From NCBI GenBank assembly GCA_026415615.1, contig JAOAGT010000005.1, forward strand, positions 121,911 to 185,910: a stretch of 64,000 nucleotides of DNA, in the 5' to 3' direction. Numbering within the stretch: position 1 is the stretch's first letter; every line of letters starts with the position of its first letter. Under the pieces are notes generated by a model. It did no database searches. It was not told the origin of the DNA and worked only from the letters and a program-made list of their open reading frames with translations. This document shows, piece after piece, positions 1 to 7,859 of the stretch. Source of the stretch: Thermoleophilia bacterium (GTDB taxonomy: Bacteria; Actinomycetota; Thermoleophilia; RBG-16-64-13). The position numbers and the translations under genes are program-made.

Positions 1-534
1 CACATTTCCGGCGAAGCTTACGTAATAGCCGCGGCGCACGACCTCATCAACCAAGTGGGGCCAGGAGAAACAATGAAGCACCACCGTCAAATCTGCGTAG
101 TCATCAAGCACCGCCAATGTGTCCTCCACAGCCTCCCGGGTGTGAATGACCACTGGAAGACCAAACTGACGCGCCAAATCCAGCTGACGGCGAAAAGCCT
201 CTTCCTGTACTTCCTTCGGCCAACGACGATGGTAAAAATCAAATCCCGTTTCGCCTATTCCCACTACTCGGGAGTGCGCAGCCCATTTCTCGAGCCAGCC
301 CACCCCTTCGTCATTCATGCGCCCGGCTTCGTGGGGATGAAAACCCACCGTCGCAAACACTTCGGGAAAGGTTTCGGCAAGCTCAACCGAACGACGCGAG
401 CGCTCAAGGTCGGTTCCCGACTGGATGATGAAGCTCACCCCCGCCGATCTTGCCTCCTCGATCAAGTGAGCAGCTTCAGACCGACAGTAGTCTAGATGAG
501 TGTGAGTGTCGATCAACAATCCCCGCCCGCTCAT
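1..534 (-). CDS. tatD: TatD family metal-dependent hydrolase, 3' end outside window
   Basis: The first 178 codons of a TatD-type DNase/hydrolase (amidohydrolase-like TIM barrel); the gene runs off the left edge. The N-terminus LLIDTHTHLD carries the first HxH metal ligands, followed by VGFHPHEA, VGIGETGFDFY (metal-binding Glu), PVVIHTREA and VVLHCFSW, all in family order. The frame is open to base 1. The ATG overlaps the metG stop as ATGA (531-534), so the two genes are translationally coupled; metG-tatD is a very common bacterial pair. TatD proteins are cytoplasmic 3'-5' exonucleases/AP endonucleases thought to act in DNA repair and turnover. The family is certain; the exact substrate is not. 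Confidence 0.93.
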   Translation of the reverse strand, partial: MSGRGLLIDTHTHLDYCRSEAAHLIEEARSAGVSFIIQSGTDLERSRRSVELAETFPEVFATVGFHPHEAGRMNDEGVGWLEKWAAHSRVVGIGETGFDFYHRRWPKEVQEEAFRRQLDLARQFGLPVVIHTREAVEDTLAVLDDYADLTVVLHCFSWPHLVDEVVRRGYYVSFAGNV

Positions 535-2090
535 TCTTCAATGCGGGGGAAGAGAACCACGCTTTCGCCTAGCGCCGTACCGGCTGGCATGAGACCCCAC
601 TTAGCCTCCTGCCACGATGGCCACTCTTGGCCCGACAGACAAGGAAGACCAAGTTGGGCTCGCATAGCAAGAGCAGTGGCCGGCATAAACGGATATAACA
701 GCACCGACAGCAGCCGCAAGCCTTCGGCCAAGTCCCATAGCGCTGCATCGAGCGCCGCGTTAGCCTGCTCACCCTCCGAATCGCCGGCGCTCGCCTGCTT
801 GGCCAGTCGCCAGGGGGCTGCTTCCTCCACGTAGCGGTTGAGACGCCGAACAAATGTCCAAGCGCTTTCGAGGGCCCCGCTTAGATCCATTTCCAGCAGA
901 CCATCTCGTACTGCCTCACACACGGCTTTTGCCTCAGCAGCAAGTGGCGAACTCTCCGGTGGCCGCCCCACCGGGAGGTTCGGAACGACCCCGCGTCGAT
1001 ACTTGCTAATCATGCCCGCCGTGCGCGAAAACAGATTGCCAAGTTCATTAGCCAGCTCAGCGTTGTAGCGAGCCTTGAAGCTCTCCTCGCTTACAATTCC
1101 GTCTTGGCCGAAGTTGACCTCGCGCAAGCAGTAAAAACGGAAAGAATCAGCCCCATATTGCTCGATGAGCGGGAAGGGATCCATGACGTTACCGCGCGTC
1201 TTGGACATTTTCTCCCCGCCCAGCTTCAGATACCCGTGAATAAAAAGATGCTCGGGTAGCTCATACCCGGCAGCCATAAGAAGAGCCGGCCAAATTACGC
1301 CGTGAAACTTAAGAATGTCTTGAGCCATCACGTGATAGGTGGCCGGCCAAAAGCGAGGCAGAAGATTTTCGCTACGCGCGTATGTTAGAGCGCTTAGGTA
1401 GTTTACGAGCGCGTCCACCCACACGTAGATGACTTGCGTTTCGTCCCAGGGCACCTTGATTCCCCATTTGAGCGTGGCCCGGGAGATAGAGATGTCAGCC
1501 AGGCCCTGCTCAATAAACGCAAGAGCCTCGTTGTAGCGATGGCGCGGCCGCACAAAATCGGGGTGGCTGCGGTAGTACTCAGCCAAACGTTCCTGAAAGG
1601 CCGAGAGACGGAAGAAATAGTTGTCCTCTTCCATGTAGACAGGCGCCACCCCGTGATCAGGGCACAGACCATCTACGAGGTCGGCCTCATTGTAGTAGGC
1701 TTCACAGGCAGCACAATAAAGGCCGGAATACGCGCCTTTGTAGACATAGCCGGCATCATAAATGCGCTGCACAAACTGCTGTACAAATTCCTCGTGTTGG
1801 GGATCAGTGGTGCGGATGAAAAAGTCGTTGCTAGCTTCTATCTTGCGCGCGACCTCTTTGAACTTGACCACCATCTGATCAGCGTGTTCCTTGGGAGAAA
1901 GCCCGCGCGCCGCAGCCGCCTGTTCAACTTTGCTCCCGTGCTCATCAGTTCCCGTAAGAAAGAAAACATCATCACCCAGCTGGCGGTGAAAACGGGCCGC
2001 CACATCGGCAGCAGCCGTCGTGTAGGCGTGACCGATGTGGGGCACGTCGTTTACGTAGTAGATAGGCGTAGTGATGTAAAAGCGGCCCAT
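531..2090 (-). CDS. metG: Methionyl-tRNA synthetase
   Basis: Charges tRNA-Met (elongator and initiator) with methionine in the cytoplasm. Class I signatures: the HIGH motif in VPHIGHAYTTA (about residue 17) and the KMSKS loop in GGEKMSKTRGN (about 292). A knuckle with CAAC near 127 and CPDH near 143 is the zinc site of the single-knuckle type. At 519 residues it is the short form without the C-terminal EMAP/Trbp111-like tRNA-binding domain. The anticodon-binding helical domain fills the C-terminus. tatD follows with a 4-bp overlap. The next gene upstream, thrC, is divergent across 207 bp. I see no T-box or SAM riboswitch in that gap. Confidence 0.97.
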   Translation of the reverse strand: MGRFYITTPIYYVNDVPHIGHAYTTAAADVAARFHRQLGDDVFFLTGTDEHGSKVEQAAAARGLSPKEHADQMVVKFKEVARKIEASNDFFIRTTDPQHEEFVQQFVQRIYDAGYVYKGAYSGLYCAACEAYYNEADLVDGLCPDHGVAPVYMEEDNYFFRLSAFQERLAEYYRSHPDFVRPRHRYNEALAFIEQGLADISISRATLKWGIKVPWDETQVIYVWVDALVNYLSALTYARSENLLPRFWPATYHVMAQDILKFHGVIWPALLMAAGYELPEHLFIHGYLKLGGEKMSKTRGNVMDPFPLIEQYGADSFRFYCLREVNFGQDGIVSEESFKARYNAELANELGNLFSRTAGMISKYRRGVVPNLPVGRPPESSPLAAEAKAVCEAVRDGLLEMDLSGALESAWTFVRRLNRYVEEAAPWRLAKQASAGDSEGEQANAALDAALWDLAEGLRLLSVLLYPFMPATALAMRAQLGLPCLSGQEWPSWQEAKWGLMPAGTALGESVVLFPRIEE

Positions 2091-2297
2091 GGCGCGCTAT
2101 TCTACCTCCCCCTCCGAACCGGCGTCCACCGGCCCGGTACACCGCCAAACCGATACCTACCCCCGGAGCGTCATCGACCCCGTACGCCCGCAGCCCCTAA
2201 GCTGGTAACCTTACAAAGCACCCTGCCTGCAAAGCACCCTGCTTGCGCGCACGGTCACGAGTTAAACGCTGGGACTTTGCCATGCTAGGACTAGGCC
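2091..2297. other. Divergent intergenic region metG/thrC
   Basis: This 207-bp gap must hold the promoters of both metG (minus) and thrC (plus). I see no convincing -35/-10 pair and no riboswitch. It contains a 16-bp tandem duplication (2214-2245) about 50 bp upstream of the thrC start. thrC has no strong Shine-Dalgarno sequence in front of its ATG. Confidence 0.5.
2214..2245. repeat. 16-bp imperfect tandem duplication upstream of thrC
   Basis: CAAAGCACCCTGCCTG at 2214-2229 is followed directly by CAAAGCACCCTGCTTG at 2230-2245, with one mismatch. It is non-coding and belongs to the set of short tandem duplications seen throughout the window. Confidence 0.85.
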
Positions 2298-3815
2298 ATG
2301 ATCAGATACTTTGACACTCGGTCACAGCTTAACAGCCCCATGCCCTTCACAGAGGTCATTTTGCAGGGACTCGCCCCAGGTGGTGGCTTGTTTGTGCCTG
2401 AAAGAATCCCCGAGCTTGGCCTTGGCGACATTGCCCAACTTGCCGGCTTAGCTTACTGGGAAAAGGCGAGCTTTATCTTTCAGCTTTTTGAGCCTGATCT
2501 TCCGCGGGAAACTATAGAAGAAGTGGCAAGAGCGGCCTATGGCTCAAACTTTGACCATCCGGAGATTGCCCCGCTAGTCCGCGTAGGGGATCGCTATGTT
2601 CTTGAGCTCTGGCATGGGCCAACCTTGGCCTTCAAAGACTTAGCCCTCCAGTGCATGCCCCTATTCTTCTCGGCAGCCCTCGAGCAGAAGCTGGCCCGAG
2701 ATTCTCGAGTTTGCGATTTCTTGATTTTGGTGGCCACTTCTGGAGACACCGGGGCAGCGGCCCTTAGCGGATTTGCCGACCGGCCTCACACCAAGATCGC
2801 TGTTTGCTACCCAGCTGGCGGAGTATCACCCCTGCAAGAACGCCAAATGACCACGCAGCCAGGACGCAACCTCACTGTCTTTGCGGTGCAAGGTGACTTT
2901 GACGCCTGCCAAAGAGTGGTGAAGGAAGTATTTGGTGACGAGAGCTTTGCCCTGGAGCTCGCCGCCAACTACAACCTTAGACTTTCGTCCGCGAATTCTA
3001 TCAACTGGGGGCGCCTTCTGCCCCAAGTCGTTTATTACGCGGCCGCCTACTCCACTTTGGTGACACGAGGGGCAGTGGCGTTAGGCGACCCCGTTGACGT
3101 TTGCGTGCCCACCGGTAACTTCGGCAACATCCTCGCGGCCTACTATGCCAAACGTCTCGGAGTCCCTATATCCCGGCTGCTTTGCGCTTCTAACGCCAAC
3201 AAAGTGCTTGCTGATTTCCTGGACAAGGGCGAGTACGACATTTCTTCGCGCACCCTTATTAAAACCCCTTCGCCCTCAATGGATATCCTCGTCTCTTCAA
3301 ATCTCGAGCGCCTGCTTTTTGAGGTAACCGGAGATGGTGAGCAGGTACGCCGGTGGATGGAGGAGCTTAGGAGCGCAGGCAGATTTACCGTCGACAAACA
3401 GACCTTTGCTGAAATCCGCAAAGACTTCTTGGGCAGTTGGGTAGATAATAAGACGTGTATTAAGACTATTGCTGAGGTTTACCGAGAGACCGGCTATCTC
3501 ATAGATCCCCACACCGCGGTAGCCTGGCGAGTAGCACAAGATCTAGGCGAAGAGCGGCCTGTGATCGTGGTCTCTACCGCCCATTGGAGTAAGTTCCCTG
3601 CTGACGTAACCCGAGCTTTGTTGGAACTAGAGCCAGAGGAGCCGTTGGAGGACGACGAGCTCACCTTACTTGAACGCGTCACTTCTCTGGCTCCAGGTCA
3701 AGCTATTCCCCAAGCCCTGCGCGCTGTGCTAGCACGCCCAGTCCGTTTCAACAATCGGGTAGCAGGAACAGGAGAAGCTCTCAAACAGGCAGTGCGGGCA
3801 TGGCTTACGAGCTGA
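2298..3815 (+). CDS. thrC: Threonine synthase
   Basis: PLP enzyme converting O-phospho-L-homoserine to L-threonine and phosphate. The PLP lysine lies in LWHGPTLAFKDLALQ (about residue 113), and VATSGDTGAAAL and CVPTGNFGNILAAYYAKR form the phosphate-binding loops. At 505 residues it is the long ThrC subgroup, with the N-terminal domain starting IRYFDTRSQ. It stands alone on the plus strand between minus-strand genes; no thrA or thrB is nearby. ATG 2298 gives the expected N-terminus. The last codons and stop are tandemly duplicated just downstream (3804-3851). A threonine aldolase at 6.6-7.7 kb works in the opposite, degradative direction. Confidence 0.95.
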   Translation: MIRYFDTRSQLNSPMPFTEVILQGLAPGGGLFVPERIPELGLGDIAQLAGLAYWEKASFIFQLFEPDLPRETIEEVARAAYGSNFDHPEIAPLVRVGDRYVLELWHGPTLAFKDLALQCMPLFFSAALEQKLARDSRVCDFLILVATSGDTGAAALSGFADRPHTKIAVCYPAGGVSPLQERQMTTQPGRNLTVFAVQGDFDACQRVVKEVFGDESFALELAANYNLRLSSANSINWGRLLPQVVYYAAAYSTLVTRGAVALGDPVDVCVPTGNFGNILAAYYAKRLGVPISRLLCASNANKVLADFLDKGEYDISSRTLIKTPSPSMDILVSSNLERLLFEVTGDGEQVRRWMEELRSAGRFTVDKQTFAEIRKDFLGSWVDNKTCIKTIAEVYRETGYLIDPHTAVAWRVAQDLGEERPVIVVSTAHWSKFPADVTRALLELEPEEPLEDDELTLLERVTSLAPGQAIPQALRAVLARPVRFNNRVAGTGEALKQAVRAWLTS

Positions 3816-3851
3816 GCTAGCGCGACTTACGAGCTGAGCTAGCTAGCGCGA
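3804..3851. repeat. 22-bp tandem duplication covering the thrC stop codon
   Basis: The last codons of thrC plus the stop and following bases (3804-3825) are repeated at 3826-3851; the second copy carries an extra AGCT. The true stop TGA is at 3813-3815, and a second TGA in another frame lies at 3835-3837. The repeat fills the gap between the converging thrC and rsmI genes and includes the rsmI stop (3843-3845). Confidence 0.85.
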
Positions 3852-4697
3852 ACCGGACAGGCTTCGCTTGGCCAACAAAGCAAGCTCGTAGACTCGGCGA
3901 GAAGGTAAGCCGCTCAGCTTAGCCGCGACAAGCGAGGCTTTCTTTGTGCCAAGCCCAGCTTGCAGCAGCTCTAACAAAGCTTCCCTTACCGTAGTTTCTC
4001 CCACCTCGGGAGACCTAGCTGGCCCTGCCGTCTCTTGGGACGGGCCAAGCACAAGCACAATTTCTCCCCTTACAGGATCAGGCAATTGGGCAAGTACTTC
4101 CGTCGCCGTTCCGCGGATCACCTGCTCGTGCAATTTAGTGAGCTCCCGACAGAGCGCTATCTCCCTGGCTGGCCACCGTTCGGCGATAGCCGCCAGTGAA
4201 GCCCGCACTCGCCGGGGAGAATCAAAAGCCACCACTGTGGCACCCACCTGCTCGAATTTCTCAAGTTGGGCAACCAAAGCCTTCTTGCCTCGGGCAAGAA
4301 AACCCACAAAGGCGTAACAATCAGCCGGTAGACCAGAAAGCACAAGTGCGGTAGTTATGGCAGAGGGTCCTGGAAGAACTGTCACAGGAAGATTTTCACG
4401 AACGCATGCCCTAATCAGACTAAAGCCGGGATCAGAGAGACCCGGCATGCCGGCGTCGCTTACCAGAGCGACGGTCTTGTTCTCCCGCAGAAGCGGAAGA
4501 ATTAACTCGAGCCGCCCCTGCTCGTTATAGCCGTGGAAGCTTATGAGCCGTGCGGGAGTGATTCCGTGTCGCTTAAGAAGAAGACCGGTGTGTCTAGTGT
4601 CCTCGCAGGCAATGACATCAGCCGCAGCAAGAACATCGAGGACGCGCAGGGTAATGTCCCGGAGATTTCCTATAGGTGTGGGGCAGATGTAGAGCAT
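3843..4697 (-). CDS. rsmI: 16S rRNA (cytidine(1402)-2'-O)-methyltransferase
   Basis: SAM-dependent methyltransferase of the tetrapyrrole-methylase fold that 2'-O-methylates C1402 in the ribosomal P site. The N-terminus MLYICPTPIGNLRDITLR and the following ACEDTRHTGLLLKRH and VALVSDAGMPGLSDPG are RsmI hallmarks. Length (284) is normal. ATG 4697 is preceded by AAAGG about six bases away. It lies 62 bp downstream of the ROK kinase on the same strand and converges with thrC. Confidence 0.96.
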   Translation of the reverse strand: MLYICPTPIGNLRDITLRVLDVLAAADVIACEDTRHTGLLLKRHGITPARLISFHGYNEQGRLELILPLLRENKTVALVSDAGMPGLSDPGFSLIRACVRENLPVTVLPGPSAITTALVLSGLPADCYAFVGFLARGKKALVAQLEKFEQVGATVVAFDSPRRVRASLAAIAERWPAREIALCRELTKLHEQVIRGTATEVLAQLPDPVRGEIVLVLGPSQETAGPARSPEVGETTVREALLELLQAGLGTKKASLVAAKLSGLPSRRVYELALLAKRSLSGSR

Positions 4698-4759
4698 CTC
4701 CGACCTTTGTAGCGGCGTTCAGCAGCTGCATTCGCCAGCCGCGTTCACCTCTCCCCTGC

Positions 4760-5722
4760 TCACCCTTTGCCAAGCGCTCCCCACGCAACCAGGGCGCCCC
4801 CAACCATGCCCGCTTGATTCCCTAGCTGCGCTGTTACCACCTTCACTCGGTCCCTACCGGGCGGCATGGCATACCTCGCCAAATGCTCCCGCGCGGGCCC
4901 AAGCAGCATTTCTCCCAGCTCGCTTACCCCGCCTCCCACTACAACCATTTCTGGCTCAAACACGTTAACTATTGTGACCAGGCCCACACCAAGCCAATAG
5001 CCTAGCTGGCGGACCGCCTGCTGGGCTCCTGGATGACCTTCTTCGGCCAAACGAGCAACAGCCCTGCCGGTGAGCTTTCCCTCTTCTTGAAGCATCGACA
5101 TCTGTCCGTGCGGGTCCTTCTCGCGATCTCCGAGAGCGCTGATCCCGTACCGAGCTAGTGCCGAACCTGAAGCATACATTTCGAGGCATCCCCGGCCACC
5201 GCACGCACACGGAAGCCCACCTGCCACCACCACCATGTGCCCCAGCTCCCCCGCAGCCCCCGAGGCCCCGCGGTAGAGCTTTCCTTCGGTCATGATTGCC
5301 CCGCCCACCCCGGTACCGAGCGTGACCATTACCACGTCGCGATGACCGACTGCAGCACCCACCGCAGCCTCACCCACCAGGGCCGCATTAGCGTCATTCT
5401 CCAGAAACACGGGAAGCCCTAGCTTGCCCGCTAGCCGCTCAGCCAGAGGCTCGCTCGAAAGGGGAAGATTAGGCGAAGCAACCACGATCCCTTTCTCGTG
5501 ATTGATCGTACCTGCGCAAGCTAGACCCACCGCGACCGGGCTAAACCGCTCAAATTCCCTCAGCCCCTGGCGAAGCATGCTCTCCAGGTTAGCCAAGAAG
5601 GCCTCTCGGCTTGAGGTGCGACTGATTCCCAATAGAGGCATAGCAAGCTGATTTCCCGCCGGACCCACGGGAACAATGGCGATCTTGCTGCCCCCTATGT
5701 CTACACCGAGTACCGATTTCAT
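4760..5722 (-). CDS. ROK family sugar kinase (glucokinase-like)
   Basis: ATP-dependent sugar kinase of the ROK family, probably a glucokinase. The phosphate-1 loop is in VDIGGSKIAI at the N-terminus, with ENDANAALVGEA (catalytic Asp) and GTGVGGAIM following. The ROK zinc motif CACGGRGCLEMYASG lies around residues 172-187. No DNA-binding helix-turn-helix precedes the kinase domain, which argues for an enzyme rather than a repressor. At 320 residues it matches bacterial glucokinases. It would feed glucose-6-phosphate to the pgi enzyme encoded elsewhere in the window. Exact sugar specificity cannot be read from the sequence. Confidence 0.88.
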   Translation of the reverse strand: MKSVLGVDIGGSKIAIVPVGPAGNQLAMPLLGISRTSSREAFLANLESMLRQGLREFERFSPVAVGLACAGTINHEKGIVVASPNLPLSSEPLAERLAGKLGLPVFLENDANAALVGEAAVGAAVGHRDVVMVTLGTGVGGAIMTEGKLYRGASGAAGELGHMVVVAGGLPCACGGRGCLEMYASGSALARYGISALGDREKDPHGQMSMLQEEGKLTGRAVARLAEEGHPGAQQAVRQLGYWLGVGLVTIVNVFEPEMVVVGGGVSELGEMLLGPAREHLARYAMPPGRDRVKVVTAQLGNQAGMVGGALVAWGALGKG

Positions 5723-5747
5723 GACGTTAGGACTGGGTCTCGCTTGC

Positions 5748-6077
5748 TCACTGATCTGGAGTTACTGACTCGTCTGGATTCGCTGGCTCGTCTGCAGAGA
5801 TCTCCAAAGCCGCTCGGGCAGCCGCCAAATCGCTCGGCAGAACCATGATCTCCTGCTTTCCCGCACCATCTACTGTAAGCCCCATAACCACTGATAAAGC
5901 CTCGTGCCTCGAAAAGCAGGGGATTCCCGCACTCCGCAGTTTCGCAAGTACTATTTCGGCCTCCACCGGGTCATAAAAGGTTGCTAGCACTACCGGCTCG
6001 TCATTGACTTTGTCCGGCCCGGCGCCGCTGGCTTCCTCGGAATCGTCAGATGCGCTTTCCTTAAAGCCGAAGTTCAT
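5748..6077 (-). CDS. DUF2007-domain small protein
   Basis: A 109-residue protein with a central DUF2007 ('putative signal transducing protein') fold: VVLATFYDPVEAEIVLAKL, a segment around GIPCF, and IMVLPSDLAAARAALE. The function of this family is unknown. I chose ATG 6077 rather than an upstream codon because AGGAGGTGG sits four bases before it; this makes it overlap the end of the HD gene by 17 bp. The C-terminus is built on an 18-bp tandem repeat encoding DEPANP/DESVTP. The acidic N-terminus (about 25 residues) is low complexity. Confidence 0.8.
   Translation of the reverse strand: MNFGFKESASDDSEEASGAGPDKVNDEPVVLATFYDPVEAEIVLAKLRSAGIPCFSRHEALSVVMGLTVDGAGKQEIMVLPSDLAAARAALEISADEPANPDESVTPDQ
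5755..5799. repeat. 18-bp in-frame tandem repeat at the DUF2007 gene 3' end
   Basis: Copies at 5755-5772 and 5773-5790 share the frame TCTGGAnTnnCTGnCTCG; a partial third copy starts at 5791. It encodes the last residues of the protein and ends next to its stop codon (5748-5750). Confidence 0.7.
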
Positions 6078-6615
6078 CGGCCACCTCCTGCATGGCGTTG
6101 AGACCAAGCTCGAGGAACTCGTCCAACTCGAGACCGAGCTCGGTGCAGGTCATGATGTCCTCCCGTCGAGCCCCTTTGGCAAACGCAGGTTCCTTGAAGC
6201 GTTTCTTCAGGCTCTTGAGCGTAACAAAGGCGAGTTTCTTCTCTGGTCTTATGAGCGCAGCGGCAGTGATCAGCCCGGTGAGACAGTCACAGGCAAAAAG
6301 GGCCTTTTCCATGAGATTGCTTGGCTGGGTACCATTGGCGGGGTTGTGCGCTCTTATGGCACCCAAGACCTGTTCGTCTGCGAACCCACGCTCTCTAAGC
6401 CACTCGGTTGCAAGTAGCCCATGCTGGTTAAAGTGCTCCGTGGTTTCTTCCACATCGAGATCGTGCAGCAAGCCCGCCAGTTTCCAGCGCTCCTCAGGTT
6501 CACCCAGACGGCGAGCAAGCGCCCCCATGATGGCTTCGGTGGCCAACATATGCCGCACCAAGTTCTCCTGCCGTACCCGCTCCCTCACCAAAGCCAATGC
6601 CTCTTGCCGATTCAA
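6061..6615 (-). CDS. HD superfamily hydrolase
   Basis: A 184-residue HD-domain phosphohydrolase-like protein. Metal ligands appear in order: H22 in VRHMLATEAIM, then the HD pair in LAGLLHDLDVEE (about 51), H in NQHGLLATEWL, and H in AIRAHNPANG, with a terminal Asp in FACDCLTG. This resembles the single-domain proteins of the COG2316 type rather than HD-GYP. The substrate is unknown. The start is TTG 6615, with AAAGGGG spaced four bases upstream. It is translationally coupled to the DUF2007 gene. Confidence 0.82.
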   Translation of the reverse strand: MNRQEALALVRERVRQENLVRHMLATEAIMGALARRLGEPEERWKLAGLLHDLDVEETTEHFNQHGLLATEWLRERGFADEQVLGAIRAHNPANGTQPSNLMEKALFACDCLTGLITAAALIRPEKKLAFVTLKSLKKRFKEPAFAKGARREDIMTCTELGLELDEFLELGLNAMQEVADELRL

Positions 6616-6648
6616 GCTGCCCCTTTCTTGCGCAGTAGCGTTGTTGCC

Positions 6649-7710
6649 TTACGGTTTTCTTGTCGCATTCAGCCGCTCAAGGACTCTGACTGCTATCTCA
6701 CCAGCTCTCTTGGCTTGTTCTTTGGACACGTCAAGATGAGTTACAAACCGCACCCTGTTTAGCCCAGCAAGCCCACAAAGCACCCCGGCCTCCTTGAGGG
6801 CCGCCACTACTCTTGCCCCGCCCCCAAGAAGCTCCACATTAGCAATAACGATGTTGGTTTGCACCGGATGATCAATGGACAATCCGGGTACTTGCCGGAG
6901 GTAGTCGGCCAGCAGCTGAGCATTCTCATGATCCTCCGCGAGCCGGCCAATATTGTGCCTGAGGGCATAGAGCGCGCCCGCGGCGATTATTCCTGCCTGG
7001 CGCATGGCTCCGCCATACTGCTTGCGGTGGTAGCGAGCCTCCTCGACAAACTCGCGGGTCCCGGCTAAAGCCGATCCCACTGGTGCCCCGAGGCCCTTCG
7101 AAAAGCACACTGACACTGAGTCAGCAAGAGCTGCATAGGCCTGCAGCGGAACTCCAGTTGCCACATGAGCGTTCCACAGACGGGCGCCGTCTAGGTGAAC
7201 TCTAAGCCCATGAGCACGAGCCACCTCGGTTACCCTCTCTAGCGCCTCAAGCGGCCAGATCGTCCCCCCGCATCGATTATGAGTATTTTCTACCTCCACC
7301 ACCGCCGTGCGGGCGTAATGTTCGCCCACAGGGCAAATGTTGGCTTCTACCGTTTCGGCGGAAAACACGCCAAGTGGACCGGGCACCGGGCGAAGTTGCA
7401 GCCCTGACAGTGCAGCTGCCGACCCAGCTTCATACAAGAGCACGTGCGCTTCTTCATGCACTATCACCTCTTCGCCCGGCTTAGCTAGAGTATGAAGACA
7501 GAGCTGGTTGCTCATAGTGCCCGAAGGCACAAATAGCGCGGCTTCCTTGCCAAGAAGTTCCGCTACCTCTTCCTGGAGTTGGTTAACAGTAGGATCCTCA
7601 CGGTAGACATCGTCCCCCACTGGAGCCTCGGCCATGGCTTTGCGCATGGCCTCACTGGGTCTTGTCACAGTATCGCTGCGAAGGTCAATGACCTCTCCGA
7701 CTTCGGCCAT
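6649..7710 (-). CDS. Low-specificity L-threonine aldolase
   Basis: PLP-dependent cleavage of L-threonine/L-allo-threonine to glycine and acetaldehyde. The start [19 protein letters not shown] is characteristic. [10 protein letters not shown], the PLP-stacking His in [22 protein letters not shown] (PLP Asp) and the Schiff-base Lys in [12 protein letters not shown] are all present. ATG 7710 is chosen because AAGGAGG lies seven bases upstream; the open frame continues 37 codons further but only through a 24-bp tandem duplication. It stands 150 bp downstream of the aldolase-SDR gene on the same strand. Confidence 0.93.
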   Translation of the reverse strand: MAEVGEVIDLRSDTVTRPSEAMRKAMAEAPVGDDVYREDPTVNQLQEEVAELLGKEAALFVPSGTMSNQLCLHTLAKPGEEVIVHEEAHVLLYEAGSAAALSGLQLRPVPGPLGVFSAETVEANICPVGEHYARTAVVEVENTHNRCGGTIWPLEALERVTEVARAHGLRVHLDGARLWNAHVATGVPLQAYAALADSVSVCFSKGLGAPVGSALAGTREFVEEARYHRKQYGGAMRQAGIIAAGALYALRHNIGRLAEDHENAQLLADYLRQVPGLSIDHPVQTNIVIANVELLGGGARVVAALKEAGVLCGLAGLNRVRFVTHLDVSKEQAKRAGEIAVRVLERLNATRKP

Positions 7711-7776
7711 ACCTGGCCTCCTTTTTCGGTTGGCCTTCTCACCCAATTGAGTGATCTCGTGGCGCCCCTCTCGCCT

Positions 7777-7824
7777 GAGCGTATCGTCTCCTGGCACTTC
7801 GAGCGTATCGTTTCCCGGCACTTC
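7777..7824. repeat. 24-bp tandem duplication downstream of the aldolase-SDR gene
   Basis: Two adjacent 24-bp copies (7777-7800 and 7801-7824), starting GAGCGTATCGT and ending GGCACTTC, differ at two positions. They lie about 36 bp past the stop codon of the aldolase-SDR fusion gene and 67 bp upstream of the threonine aldolase start. Confidence 0.9.
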
Positions 7825-7859
7825 GTTGCTGCCGCCAAAGTACGCTCTTCCGCGAGGTT

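Noticed and set aside
1434..2288. Long plus-strand reading frame opposite metG
   Set aside because: It lies antisense to the well-supported metG, has no recognisable domain, and its composition is that of a shadow frame.
2091..2297. Possible T-box or SAM riboswitch before metG or thrC
   Set aside because: I found no T-box core sequence or SAM-I-like conserved elements on either strand.
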